Assembly (NCBI GenBank): GCA_045629585.1
Contig: JAZQRM010000048.1
Location: 30,175-94,174 of the forward strand
Length of the DNA: 64,000 nt
Source: Taishania sp045629585
Lineage (GTDB): Bacteria > Bacteroidota > Bacteroidia > Flavobacteriales_D > Crocinitomicaceae
Direction of reading: 5' to 3'
In this document: piece by piece, positions 55,201 through 64,000 of the stretch
Position numbering within the stretch: position 1 is the stretch's first letter
Layout: every line of letters starts with the position of its first letter
Notes under the pieces: model-generated
Databases searched by the model: none
The model's input: the letters and a program-made list of their open reading frames with translations, nothing else
Told to the model about the DNA's origin: nothing
Translations under genes and position numbers: made by a program

Positions 55201-55882
55201 TACGGAACAACAACGCGTTTATGATTTATACAAGGTTGAATTTCAGAAGTACCTAGCGGGATTGTCGGCTGATGAATTGCATTCTAGCAGTTTGCATGTT
55301 TTGCAAGGACTTACCAAATTACGCCAAATCTGTAATTCTCCTGCATTATTGTCAGATGAAGCTTTTTATGGTGAACAATCCGCTAAAATGGATGAGTTGA
55401 TGGCGCAAATTGAGAATTTGAAAGACGAACATAAATTGGTGATATTTTCGCAATTTGTTGGAATGCTCGATTTGATAAAACAGCGTTTAGTGGAACAAAA
55501 TTTGAGTTTTGCATATTTGACTGGACAAACAAAAAATCGGGAAGAGCAAGTGGATTTATTTCAAAATGATCCATCTGTCCGAATATTTTTAGTGAGTTTG
55601 AAAGCAGGTGGAACGGGCTTAAATTTAACAGAAGCGGATTACGTTTTTTTGGTTGATCCGTGGTGGAATCCTGCGGTGGAAAATCAAGCAATCGACCGTG
55701 CGCATAGAATCGGGCAAACCAAAAAAGTAATGGCTATTCGACTTATCACGCCTAACACCATTGAAGAGAAAATAATGGAGTTGCAAAAGCGTAAACGTGA
55801 ATTATCTAATGATTTGATTCATACGGATACCAATGTTCTAAAGCAATTGTCCAAAGATGATTTATTGACTTTGATTGACTAA
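52250..55882 (+). CDS. SNF2-family helicase with two SWIM zinc fingers
   Basis: 1210 residues from the ATG at 52250. Two SWIM-type Cys/His fingers lie near the N-terminus: CTCFYEKLGPCRH (about residue 65-77) and CSCFNPSKKICEH. The C-terminal half is an SNF2 ATPase: ADDMGLGKTIQI (motif I), VVITTYGTMLSD, LDESQAIKSP (motif II, DESQ), AMTGTPIENN (motif III), then the helicase C lobe with FSQFVGMLD, SLKAGGTGLNLTEAD and RAHRIGQTKKV. A translocase acting on DNA-protein complexes is likely. It is probably monocistronic, with an inverted repeat and a terminator behind it. Confidence 0.9.
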   Translation: MHDNPFQSYIEQYAAQAERVAADKMEVLDVYFEKEHVRGSIQEGRTYITSINFTSTKVTNAVCTCFYEKLGPCRHIIATLRHVETILNDPDEEENEKSSLKLVKDKKSFTLEDVNILELDERELKPIAIPIPIQTNYDARLDLRKASIDPNTITAKINKGFKEDWIVRIFQGERHLELQCSCFNPSKKICEHIYFVLLQIGREYELQLAFNKEKRQACLAEHAKEIGLHEVENWDDLFSLTYDYNRLHIQAKYTMLSLSDVEKEQLKKQLLPTFSLPKSTDFGKLEFLLVDQSPYNQQLEFTLYQASLTKGGEIKSPFDKVDLNEKMRGERNPDNLVFYASLIQQDSYEEQFYLYADIVKNPIDFPVYYHDNAKDSKRISAKNLILIDLKIAAVETQIAVKQSGDFFVMTCDVKVENKWYSSRNINLLGAFFLNENKLFFIQKEAVLQVIRFFKSKNHEVFIHNSQFDTFRTEFLEPLENNVKVEYSFVKKAPAKLVKQKALNRLSEFLIYLSESDDFILITPVVMYGDTEVNVLSKRTVLTENPDGTLFSVDRLVDKELQFLQDIQKEHCNFQQETQQPFFYLHKKEFLDGGWFLDVFDHWREKGYSILGFNQIKNNRLNANKMKVNMQVKSGIDWFDTEIKINFGKQTVELKDIQKAIINRSRFVQLGDGTQGVLPESWMQKFALQFRHAELQNDLLRVHKSNFHIIDDLFEAELLSNDIKKEVKSYKAKLNSFQKIEKVKVPSSLKGELRDYQKEGLNWLNFLDDFGFGGVLADDMGLGKTIQIISYILLQIEKGRTEPNLVILPTSLLFNWQRELEKFAPSLKFIVLHGNNRNTNAVDFNAVNVVITTYGTMLSDIEILRKTRFNLVILDESQAIKSPSSKRYKAARLLNGRQHLAMTGTPIENNTFDLYAQLSFAIPGLLGSAKRFSDEFAVPIDKFQDSGRAKELQNKIHPFVLRRTKAQVAKELPEKTEMVLYCEMDTEQQRVYDLYKVEFQKYLAGLSADELHSSSLHVLQGLTKLRQICNSPALLSDEAFYGEQSAKMDELMAQIENLKDEHKLVIFSQFVGMLDLIKQRLVEQNLSFAYLTGQTKNREEQVDLFQNDPSVRIFLVSLKAGGTGLNLTEADYVFLVDPWWNPAVENQAIDRAHRIGQTKKVMAIRLITPNTIEEKIMELQKRKRELSNDLIHTDTNVLKQLSKDDLLTLID

Positions 55883-55933
55883 TTAGATCAAGTAAAATCA
55901 AGACTTTCAGACTACGAAATGATTAACTTCTCT

Positions 55934-56004
55934 TTTTATCGGACAGTAGTGATATTCTAACTAATTTCATTTTTTATATTAAAAAATACTACTGTCCGAT
56001 AAAA
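55934..56004. repeat. 17-bp perfect inverted repeat, 71-nt palindromic element (MITE-like)
   Basis: Arms TTTTATCGGACAGTAGT (55934-55950) and its complement (55988-56004) flank a 37-nt A/T-rich centre. It lies between the SNF2 stop codon and its probable terminator. No direct target repeat is evident. A short non-autonomous insertion is possible; a regulatory hairpin is the alternative. Confidence 0.55.
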
Positions 56005-56013
56005 CATTTTTGA

Positions 56014-56050
56014 AAAGCGGGATTTCCAACTAAGGATTTCCCGCTTTATT
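56014..56050 (+). terminator. Terminator-like hairpin after the SNF2 gene
   Basis: AAAGCGGGA (56014-56022) / TCCCGCTTT (56039-56047) with a 16-nt loop that itself can pair TCC with GGA, followed by A/T-rich sequence. Confidence 0.7.
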
Positions 56051-56059
56051 GTAATTTAA

Positions 56060-56557
56060 TTTTGGAAACAAAAATTAAGTAGTACAATACTGAGTCTGAA
56101 AAAAGAACAGTCGATTAAGGGATTTCTCTTTGATTATATATTCTGGATTGTATGTGGAATTATATTTTACTTTTCATTGCAACATAATTATTGGGTTATA
56201 CCAAGCATTATTCATAATAACCTTGCTTTTATTTTACTAGCGAAGACGTTATTGTTATTATATAGTTGGATGAAATTCAGAAAGCCAATTGTTCCTACAT
56301 CCTTTTATAATAAGGCATGGATAATTTCTATAGTACTATTTTTCCTTTTGGCGATTCTTGATTCAAAATACGCATTTAGTTTCTTTGCTTTTACAGGAGT
56401 AGCCTCATTTATTGATTCTTTTATTACGATTACCCGTTTACGAGAGTGGAAATACAACGTGCCATTTAGTTTTTGTATCAATCAACCGATTGTTAGACCA
56501 TGGATTTATGTTTTGATGGCGGGGTTGAGTGTGTTACTATTTGTAGTTTGTTCTTAA
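56060..56557 (+). pseudogene. Membrane-protein frame without a standard start, probably 5'-degraded gene
   Basis: The frame is open from 56060 to the stop at 56557. Its first in-frame TTG is 56177, but residues upstream of it continue the protein naturally, including a clear first membrane segment DYIFWIVCGIIFYFS; no ATG, GTG or TTG lies between the stop at 56057 and 56177 (only CTG codons at 56090 and 56096). Three to four hydrophobic segments follow. Either a CTG start is used or the 5' end was lost, perhaps with the nearby inverted-repeat element. No family recognised. If TTG 56177 is real, the product is 126 residues. Confidence 0.55.
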
Positions 56558-56640
56558 AATTTATTTGGTATTCACATTGAATGCATTTCATCCCTACTTC
56601 TAAAATCCTATTTCGTACTTTGTATTTCGTTAATCGTACT

Positions 56641-56703
56641 TCAAGAAGCTCCGTTAGGAACTGAAGACTGAGCTTAGGCGATCTCGCGCCGTAAAGTGAT
56701 GGA
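56641..56703. repeat. Third, diverged copy of the 100-bp intergenic repeat
   Basis: Starts TCAAGAAGCTCC and shares TGAAGAC, TAGGCGATCTCGCGCCG and GATGGA with the units at 59421 and 59521, in the same order and spacing. The first hairpin here reads AGCTCC/GGAACT, so one stem pair has changed from T-A to C-G on both sides and one pair is broken. It lies after the membrane-protein frame, 2.8 kb from the tandem pair. Confidence 0.75.
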
Positions 56704-57069
56704 ATTCCTACTTCGCTTTCCCCTTAGAACTTACAACTTAAAAACATATCCACTTAATCACTTCCTAATCCTAAATCTTCATTCTTCATGCGTCCTTGAC
56801 GTTTGTACTTCGTAATTCGTGTCTCCTTAGATCTTAAGACTTAGAACTTAGAACTTGCTTCTGTCTCAACTCGTCGCGTTTGGTAATTCGACCGGGGACC
56901 CCAAACGATGAAGGGAGCGTAGAAAAATAAAGTGTTTGAAGTCCAGAGGCTTCTGGACAAGTTTTTATTTTTCCGTTTCCAAGTCCGATTTGGGTGGTTG
57001 AATTAACACGGCGACTTGATTTTTGCTCCACTTTTTATCAAGAAAAAGTGGAAAAGAAACTTTCCCAAA
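56704..57069. other. Non-coding spacer with several short repeats and hairpins
   Basis: No credible gene. It contains the phrase CTTAGAACTTACAACT (also found at 59632), the inverted pair CGTTTGG/CCAAACG (56877-56907), an imperfect inverted repeat AAAAATAAA...TTTATTTTT around the 7-bp stem GTCCAGA/TCTGGAC (56923-56974), and CCACTTTTT/AAAAAGTGG (about 57028-57052). Together with the hairpin at 57070 these look like a composite mobile or REP-type intergenic module. Confidence 0.55.
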
Positions 57070-57133
57070 GGTTGAAACAAATATTTAAAAGCGCCTTTCT
57101 TTCGAAAAACGCTTTTAAATATTTGTTTCAACC
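57070..57133. repeat. Perfect 24-bp inverted repeat touching the prfC stop codon
   Basis: Arms 57070-57093 and 57110-57133 (GGTTGAAACAAATATTTAAA plus AGCG and the complement) around a 16-nt loop. The arm ends 1 nt from the prfC stop (57135-57137), so prfC mRNA would end in or at this hairpin. There is no T run, so if it stops transcription or protects the 3' end it does so as a very strong stem. Confidence 0.75.
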
Positions 57134-57134
57134 C

Positions 57135-58724
57135 CTAATCCAATTTGAATTCTGAAGTCTTGTGGAATTTAATTTTTGGATAATCCTGCTCCGCCATTTG
57201 CAATAAGAATTGCGTTTCAGCCAAGAAAACCAAGTTATCATCCTTATCCTTACCAAGGTAATTTGCCTTTGCACGCTTGAAGCTTTCTAACTCTACTGGA
57301 TCTTCCGCAGTAATCCAAACCGCTTTGGTGAAATTGCGTGGTGTAAATCGACAGTATGCCCCGTATTCATTCGTTAAACGGTACTGAATAACCTCAAATT
57401 GAAGCATACCCACGGTTCCAACAATCTTACGGTTACCTGGCTGCATGGTAAACATCTGTGCAACACCTTCATCCGTCAACTGGTGAATACCTTTGTCTAA
57501 TTGCTTTGACTTCATCGGATCCAAGTTCTCCAACTCCATAAAGATTTCTGGAGAGAAGGATGGTATTCCTTTAAACATCATTTTTTCACCTTCTGTTAAA
57601 GTGTCACCAATTTTAAAGTTTCCAGTATCATATAAACCAACTACATCACCAGGGTAAGCTTCCTCCACAACCGATTTGTCTTGCGCCATGAAGGACGTAG
57701 GATTCGGAAATTTCATTTTCTTGTCGTTACGGATGTGTTGATAGAACGTGTTACGCTCAAATTTTCCAGAAACAACACGTAAAAAAGCAATACGGTCACG
57801 GTGCTTAGGATCTAAGTTCGCGTGAATCTTGAACACAAAACCAGAGAATTTCTCATCATTTGGCTCAACCATACGTGTGTCCGTCTCGCGTCCGCGGGGA
57901 GAAGGGGAGATGTCAATGAACATATCCAATAATTCCTGAACACCAAAGTTATTTACTGCCGAACCGAAGAAAACCGGTGCCAAATCACCAGCTAGGTAAC
58001 GTTCACGGTCAAATTCGTCATAAACCCCATCAATGATTTCAACCTCTTCGCGTAATTCATTTGCAAATTGCTCCCCAACGATTTCGTCTAATTGAGGATC
58101 ATTCAAATCAGAAATAGAGACAATGTCCTTTGCAATCTTCGTTTTGCTCGCTTGAAATAAGTTTAAATGTTTCTCGTGCAAATTGTAAACTCCCTTGAAA
58201 CGGTCCCCCATACCAATAGGCCATGTTAAAGGACGTACGTTTATATTTAATTTCTCTTCTAATTCATCCAATAGCGTAAAGGTATCCTTACTTTCACGAT
58301 CCATTTTGTTAACGAAGATGATCACCGGCGTATTACGCATACGACAAACCTCCATTAATTTTTCCGTTTGGCTTTCCACCCCATTTGCACCGTCAATTAC
58401 CAAGATAACGCTATCCACCGCAGTTAATGTACGGTACGTATCTTCAGCAAAGTCCTTGTGACCAGGCGTATCTAGAATGTTTACTTGCTTCCCTCTATAT
58501 TCAAATGCCATTACGGATGTAGCTACCGAGATCCCACGTTGTTTCTCGATCTCCATAAAATCCGATGTAGCGGCCTTCTTAATCTTGTTGTTTTTTACAG
58601 CTCCTGCCGTTTGGATTGCACCTCCGAATAATAATAACTTCTCCGTAAGAGTCGTTTTTCCGGCATCCGGGTGGGCAATAATTCCAAATGTTCTTCTTTT
58701 CTCAATGGCTGCTTGATGCTTCAT
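57135..58724 (-). CDS. prfC: Peptide chain release factor 3 (RF3)
   Basis: 529 residues. GTPase that recycles RF1/RF2 after termination. G motifs: AHPDAGKTTLTEKLLLFGGA (G1), SDFMEIEKQRGISVATSVMA (G2), DTPGHKDFAEDTYRTL (G3), NKMDR (G4), and the RF3-type domains II and III follow. It is transcribed alone, with a -7 box 25 nt before the ATG and the 24-bp inverted repeat at its 3' end. Confidence 0.96.
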   Translation of the reverse strand: MKHQAAIEKRRTFGIIAHPDAGKTTLTEKLLLFGGAIQTAGAVKNNKIKKAATSDFMEIEKQRGISVATSVMAFEYRGKQVNILDTPGHKDFAEDTYRTLTAVDSVILVIDGANGVESQTEKLMEVCRMRNTPVIIFVNKMDRESKDTFTLLDELEEKLNINVRPLTWPIGMGDRFKGVYNLHEKHLNLFQASKTKIAKDIVSISDLNDPQLDEIVGEQFANELREEVEIIDGVYDEFDRERYLAGDLAPVFFGSAVNNFGVQELLDMFIDISPSPRGRETDTRMVEPNDEKFSGFVFKIHANLDPKHRDRIAFLRVVSGKFERNTFYQHIRNDKKMKFPNPTSFMAQDKSVVEEAYPGDVVGLYDTGNFKIGDTLTEGEKMMFKGIPSFSPEIFMELENLDPMKSKQLDKGIHQLTDEGVAQMFTMQPGNRKIVGTVGMLQFEVIQYRLTNEYGAYCRFTPRNFTKAVWITAEDPVELESFKRAKANYLGKDKDDNLVFLAETQFLLQMAEQDYPKIKFHKTSEFKLD

Positions 58725-58749
58725 GTATTGCTTTTGCTATTTTGAGGTG

Positions 58750-58757
58750 CAAAGATA
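58750..58757 (-). promoter_or_regulatory. Predicted -7 box for prfC (TATCTTTG)
   Basis: Minus-strand perfect TAnnTTTG followed by CACC, 25 nt before the prfC ATG. Confidence 0.5.
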
Positions 58758-58881
58758 AGTAGAATGCCGCAGGATTTTTAAGATTATTTAGTTTTAAATA
58801 CGTATATAATTAATCTAAACAGATTTTTTTTAAAAAAAGGAGAGTCGATTCCCGCTATTCACTTACATTTACAGCCTTAAA

Positions 58882-59361
58882 TTGATTATTTTGAATTTTG
58901 ATTTTATCTTTCTAGAATATTGCTTGCTGTTTCTAATGAGCGCTTCGCCAATAGGGGAGGGGAGAATGGCTTTGGCCATTGGTATCATGAGTAATTTGGA
59001 TCCTTTGACCATTTATCTAGTTTGCTTATTTGCCAACATGCTTTCCTTTACTTTGTGTCGAGCCTTTTTAGATTGGGCCAATGAGAAGTTGTGGAAGTAC
59101 AGCTGGTATAAAAAACTCTCCTTAAAAATGGGTAAGAAAATTCGGAAACAATTCAAAAAACGTATAGATAAATACGGTTTCTGGGCGTTATTGATTTTTA
59201 CAAGCATGCCTTTACCTGGTACTGGCGCGTGGAGTGGAACCATAGCATCCTATATTTTTGGTATAGATAAGAAGAAAGCACGCATCGCCATCCCAGTTGG
59301 TGTCTCCATATCCAATACAATCGCCGCCTTGATTCTATACTCCGCCCACGAACTAATCTAA
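58882..59361 (+). CDS. Small multidrug export protein family (COG2426-like) membrane protein
   Basis: 159 residues if started at the TTG at 58882; TTG at 58891 is an alternative, and the first ATG would remove most of the first membrane segment. The family signature is seen in SASPIGEGRMALAIGIMSNL and TSMPLPGTGAWSGTIASYIFG, with the membrane-helix/loop pattern of Sm_multidrug_ex proteins. A transport role is only named by family. It stands alone upstream of the repeat-rich spacer before the rRNA operon. Confidence 0.75.
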   Translation: MIILNFDFIFLEYCLLFLMSASPIGEGRMALAIGIMSNLDPLTIYLVCLFANMLSFTLCRAFLDWANEKLWKYSWYKKLSLKMGKKIRKQFKKRIDKYGFWALLIFTSMPLPGTGAWSGTIASYIFGIDKKKARIAIPVGVSISNTIAALILYSAHELI

Positions 59362-59420
59362 TCCCCTTGTATCCACCCCACCAAGTCATAAATCATAATT
59401 CGTCAATCTTAATTCGTACT

Positions 59421-59620
59421 TCAAGAAGCTCTGCAAAGAGCTGAAGACAGAGCATAGGCGATCTCGCGCCGTAATGCGATGGACTTCGTATTTCGTACTT
59501 CGTATTTCGTACTTCGTACTTCAAGAAGCTCTGCAAAGAGCTGAAGACAGAGGATAGGCGATCTCGCGCCGCAAAGCGATGGACTTCGTATTTCGTACTT
59601 CGTATTTCGTACTTGGTACT
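59421..59620. repeat. Two tandem 100-bp repeat units
   Basis: Unit 1 (59421-59520) and unit 2 (59521-59620) match except for about four bases. Each unit has hairpin AGCTCT-GCAA-AGAGCT and hairpin GGCG-ATCTCG-CGCC, then a TTCGTA-rich tail (acttcgtatttcgt repeated). A third copy is at 56641. Reading frames inside it are artefacts of the repeat. Confidence 0.85.
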
Positions 59621-59650
59621 TCACCTTACGCCTTAGAACTTACAACTATC

Positions 59651-59681
59651 CTTACTCCGATATTACTCCGACATTACTCCC
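59651..59681. repeat. About three tandem 11-bp units (ATTACTCCGAC-type)
   Basis: CTTACTCCGAT, ATTACTCCGAC and ATTACTCCCA follow one another. The surrounding 59621-59926 holds no credible gene. Confidence 0.6.
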
Positions 59682-59926
59682 ATGATGATATAAGTTATAC
59701 ACTTGAGTTTTATAATCTTTTCTTTCCCATCACCGTCGAGTAGGGAAGTGCTACAACTTATATATGTATATCCCTCCGTATATCACTTTGCACAACCTTA
59801 CGTCTTAAGTCTAATAAAAGTCACAAACATCGTCTTCCTGAAAAATAATTCACCAATTAATCGACTGGTTTACAGAGAATCGGTGGAATAATGCTCATAT
59901 TCTGGAAATATTTAATTAACATTTGC

Positions 59927-59956
59927 TTGTTAAAACCAAAAAAGCACCTATCTTTG
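59927..59956 (+). promoter_or_regulatory. rRNA operon promoter P1 (TTG-N19-TATCTTTG)
   Basis: TTG at 59927-59929, 19 nt, TATCTTTG at 59949-59956, then TCCCCGC. About 320 nt before 16S. Confidence 0.7.
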
Positions 59957-60097
59957 TCCCCGCTCTCAACAACAAACAAGTTAAAAGAAACGAAGTTTAG
60001 AAAGCGATTTTGAAATAAGCATAAGTAATACTTTAAAGGCTTCTACAAGCGAAAAACGAGTTTAAAATAAAAAAAACAAACTTTTTTCACAAAACGC

Positions 60098-60127
60098 TTG
60101 CAGAATCAAATAAGTTACTTACCTTTG
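60098..60127 (+). promoter_or_regulatory. rRNA operon promoter P2 (TTG-N19-TACCTTTG)
   Basis: TTG at 60098-60100 within CGCTTGC, 19 nt, TACCTTTG at 60120-60127, then CACCCCGC. It lies 149 nt before 16S and matches the tRNA-Glu promoter in sequence and spacing. Confidence 0.78.
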
Positions 60128-60196
60128 CACCCCGCTAACGAACGAGACAGCGGTTAAGATTTGAGAGGTTGATAGCCTTGAAAGATTTCAGAAAAA

Positions 60197-60205
60197 GTTC
60201 TTTGA
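60197..60205 (+). promoter_or_regulatory. boxA-like antitermination motif in the rRNA leader (GTTCTTTGA)
   Basis: AGTTCTTTGAAAA resembles the boxA element of bacterial rRNA leaders. A close copy, GTTCATTGA, lies just before 23S at 62120, the same two positions as in E. coli rrn operons. Confidence 0.5.
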
Positions 60206-60276
60206 AAAGATTAAGACAAAATAAGGAAACAGCGTAGAATTAAATTAACGAGCCTCAATAAAATTCAAAGTTTTTT

Positions 60277-61793
<1,517 letters not shown>

Positions 61794-61855
61794 TAGAGAT
61801 GGTTCAAGTCTCTTACTCTTTAACTGTTAGTTCAAAATAAGTAAATAAAATACAG

Positions 61856-61929
61856 AGTCTCGTAGCTCAGCTGGTTAGAGTACTACACTGATAATGTAGG
61901 GGTCGGCAGTTCGAGTCTGCCCGGGACTA
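61856..61929 (+). tRNA. tRNA-Ile (anticodon GAT)
   Basis: 74 nt in the 16S-23S spacer. Acceptor AGTCTCG/CGGGACT, anticodon stem CTACA/TGTAG around CTGATAA, discriminator A. CCA not encoded. Confidence 0.96.
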
Positions 61930-62026
61930 CAATTTTAAATACTTAAAAAAAGAAGGAAATTTTAGAAGATGAGTATGAATTACACATAATTCAAAATTCA
62001 ACATTCATAATTTAAGATTACGAAAT

Positions 62027-62100
62027 GGGGGATTAGCTCAGCTGGCTAGAGCGCCTGCCTTGCACGCAGGAGGTCATCGGTTCGACTCCGATATTCTCCA
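62027..62100 (+). tRNA. tRNA-Ala (anticodon TGC)
   Basis: 74 nt in the 16S-23S spacer after tRNA-Ile. Acceptor GGGGGAT/ATTCTCC, anticodon stem CCTGC/GCAGG around CTTGCAC, discriminator A. CCA not encoded. Confidence 0.95.
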
Positions 62101-62119
62101 CAAGGTTGAAAGACCACAA

Positions 62120-62128
62120 GTTCATTGA
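62120..62128 (+). promoter_or_regulatory. boxA-like motif before 23S (GTTCATTGA)
   Basis: One base different from the leader copy at 60197. It is placed between tRNA-Ala and 23S. Confidence 0.45.
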
Positions 62129-62232
62129 CATATTGAGATACAAATTTAAAAGTAGAATAATATAAAATATTATAAAGCACTTTTTTTATCAAAAGATAGA
62201 TTTATTTATCGGAAAGATAAGAAAATAGAGCA

Positions 62233-64000
<1,768 letters not shown>

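Noticed and set aside
56834..57031. Minus-strand open frame after prfC
   Set aside because: It covers intergenic hairpins and has no recognisable protein features.
59421..59624. Minus-strand open frame over the 100-bp repeats
   Set aside because: Its length comes from the repeat; the encoded sequence repeats itself and lacks a promoter or neighbours.
59651..59681. CRISPR-like array suggested by short tandem repeats
   Set aside because: The units are 11 bp with no spacers; no cas genes are present.

Overview
The window is chromosomal DNA from a member of the Bacteroidota, most likely Flavobacteriales and possibly near Crocinitomicaceae/Fluviicola; the family-level placement is inferred from the look of the 16S gene and not from any search. 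Evidence for Bacteroidota: a type IX secretion (T9SS) sorting domain, a putative porin, an RND pump fused to an outer-membrane channel, a long SecA, many -7 boxes of the TAnnTTTG type, very few Shine-Dalgarno sequences, and low G+C. Almost everything here is core chromosome. I see no prophage, no complete insertion sequence and no CRISPR array.

Layout. 1-2976 (+): a three-gene run of envelope/secreted proteins, the first cut by the window edge. 2977-7577 (-): secA, a DUF2520 dehydrogenase-like gene and a KdsC-type phosphatase. 7814-10501 (+): a LysM glucosaminidase and a helical-repeat protein. 10575-13300 (-): a FadL-like barrel and a Tyr/Gly-rich lipoprotein. 13412-17978 (+): proS, a hypothetical gene, two identical tRNA-Glu genes, rpsT and a porin. 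18253-19002 (+): fabG. 19046-23423 (-): a three-gene lipoprotein/secreted protein/ABC transporter operon. 23542-25991 (+): hemB, an M50 protease and an Smr protein. 25995-27712 (-): a thioredoxin-like protein and an Mpo1-like protein. 27782-33670 (+): a heavy-metal efflux operon. 33739-37574 (-): a small GNAT gene, then a tightly overlapping operon of an RlmI-type methyltransferase, a MATE pump and fmt. 37662-40205 (+): an orphan ABC ATPase operon with a YihY protein. 40367-44212: a LexA-like regulator converging on recQ, then ilvE. 44318-46927 (-): alaS. 47168-50378 (+): a CapA-like lipoprotein and dnaK. 50495-56557: unknown genes around a large SWIM/SNF2 helicase. 57135-58724 (-): prfC. 58882-59361 (+): a small membrane protein. 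59927 to the window end (+): an rRNA operon (16S, tRNA-Ile, tRNA-Ala, partial 23S).

Regulation seen in the sequence. The three stable-RNA promoters (two before 16S, one before tRNA-Glu) share one design: TTG, exactly 19 nt, TAnCTTTG, then a C-rich discriminator. Many protein genes have a perfect TAnnTTTG box close to the start; in at least three cases only 5-6 nt separate box and ATG, which suggests leaderless mRNAs. Strong hairpins sit at most convergent gene ends.

Least explained parts: the lipoprotein/ABC operon (19046-23423); the orphan ATPase/YihY operon; the repeat-rich spacers on both sides of prfC (100-bp units with two hairpins, and a perfect 24-bp inverted repeat touching the prfC stop codon); a MITE-sized 17-bp inverted repeat after the SNF2 helicase; a membrane-protein frame with no standard start; and a cluster of TTTTGTCA repeats before dnaK. 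I did not find a clearly new defence or mobile system.
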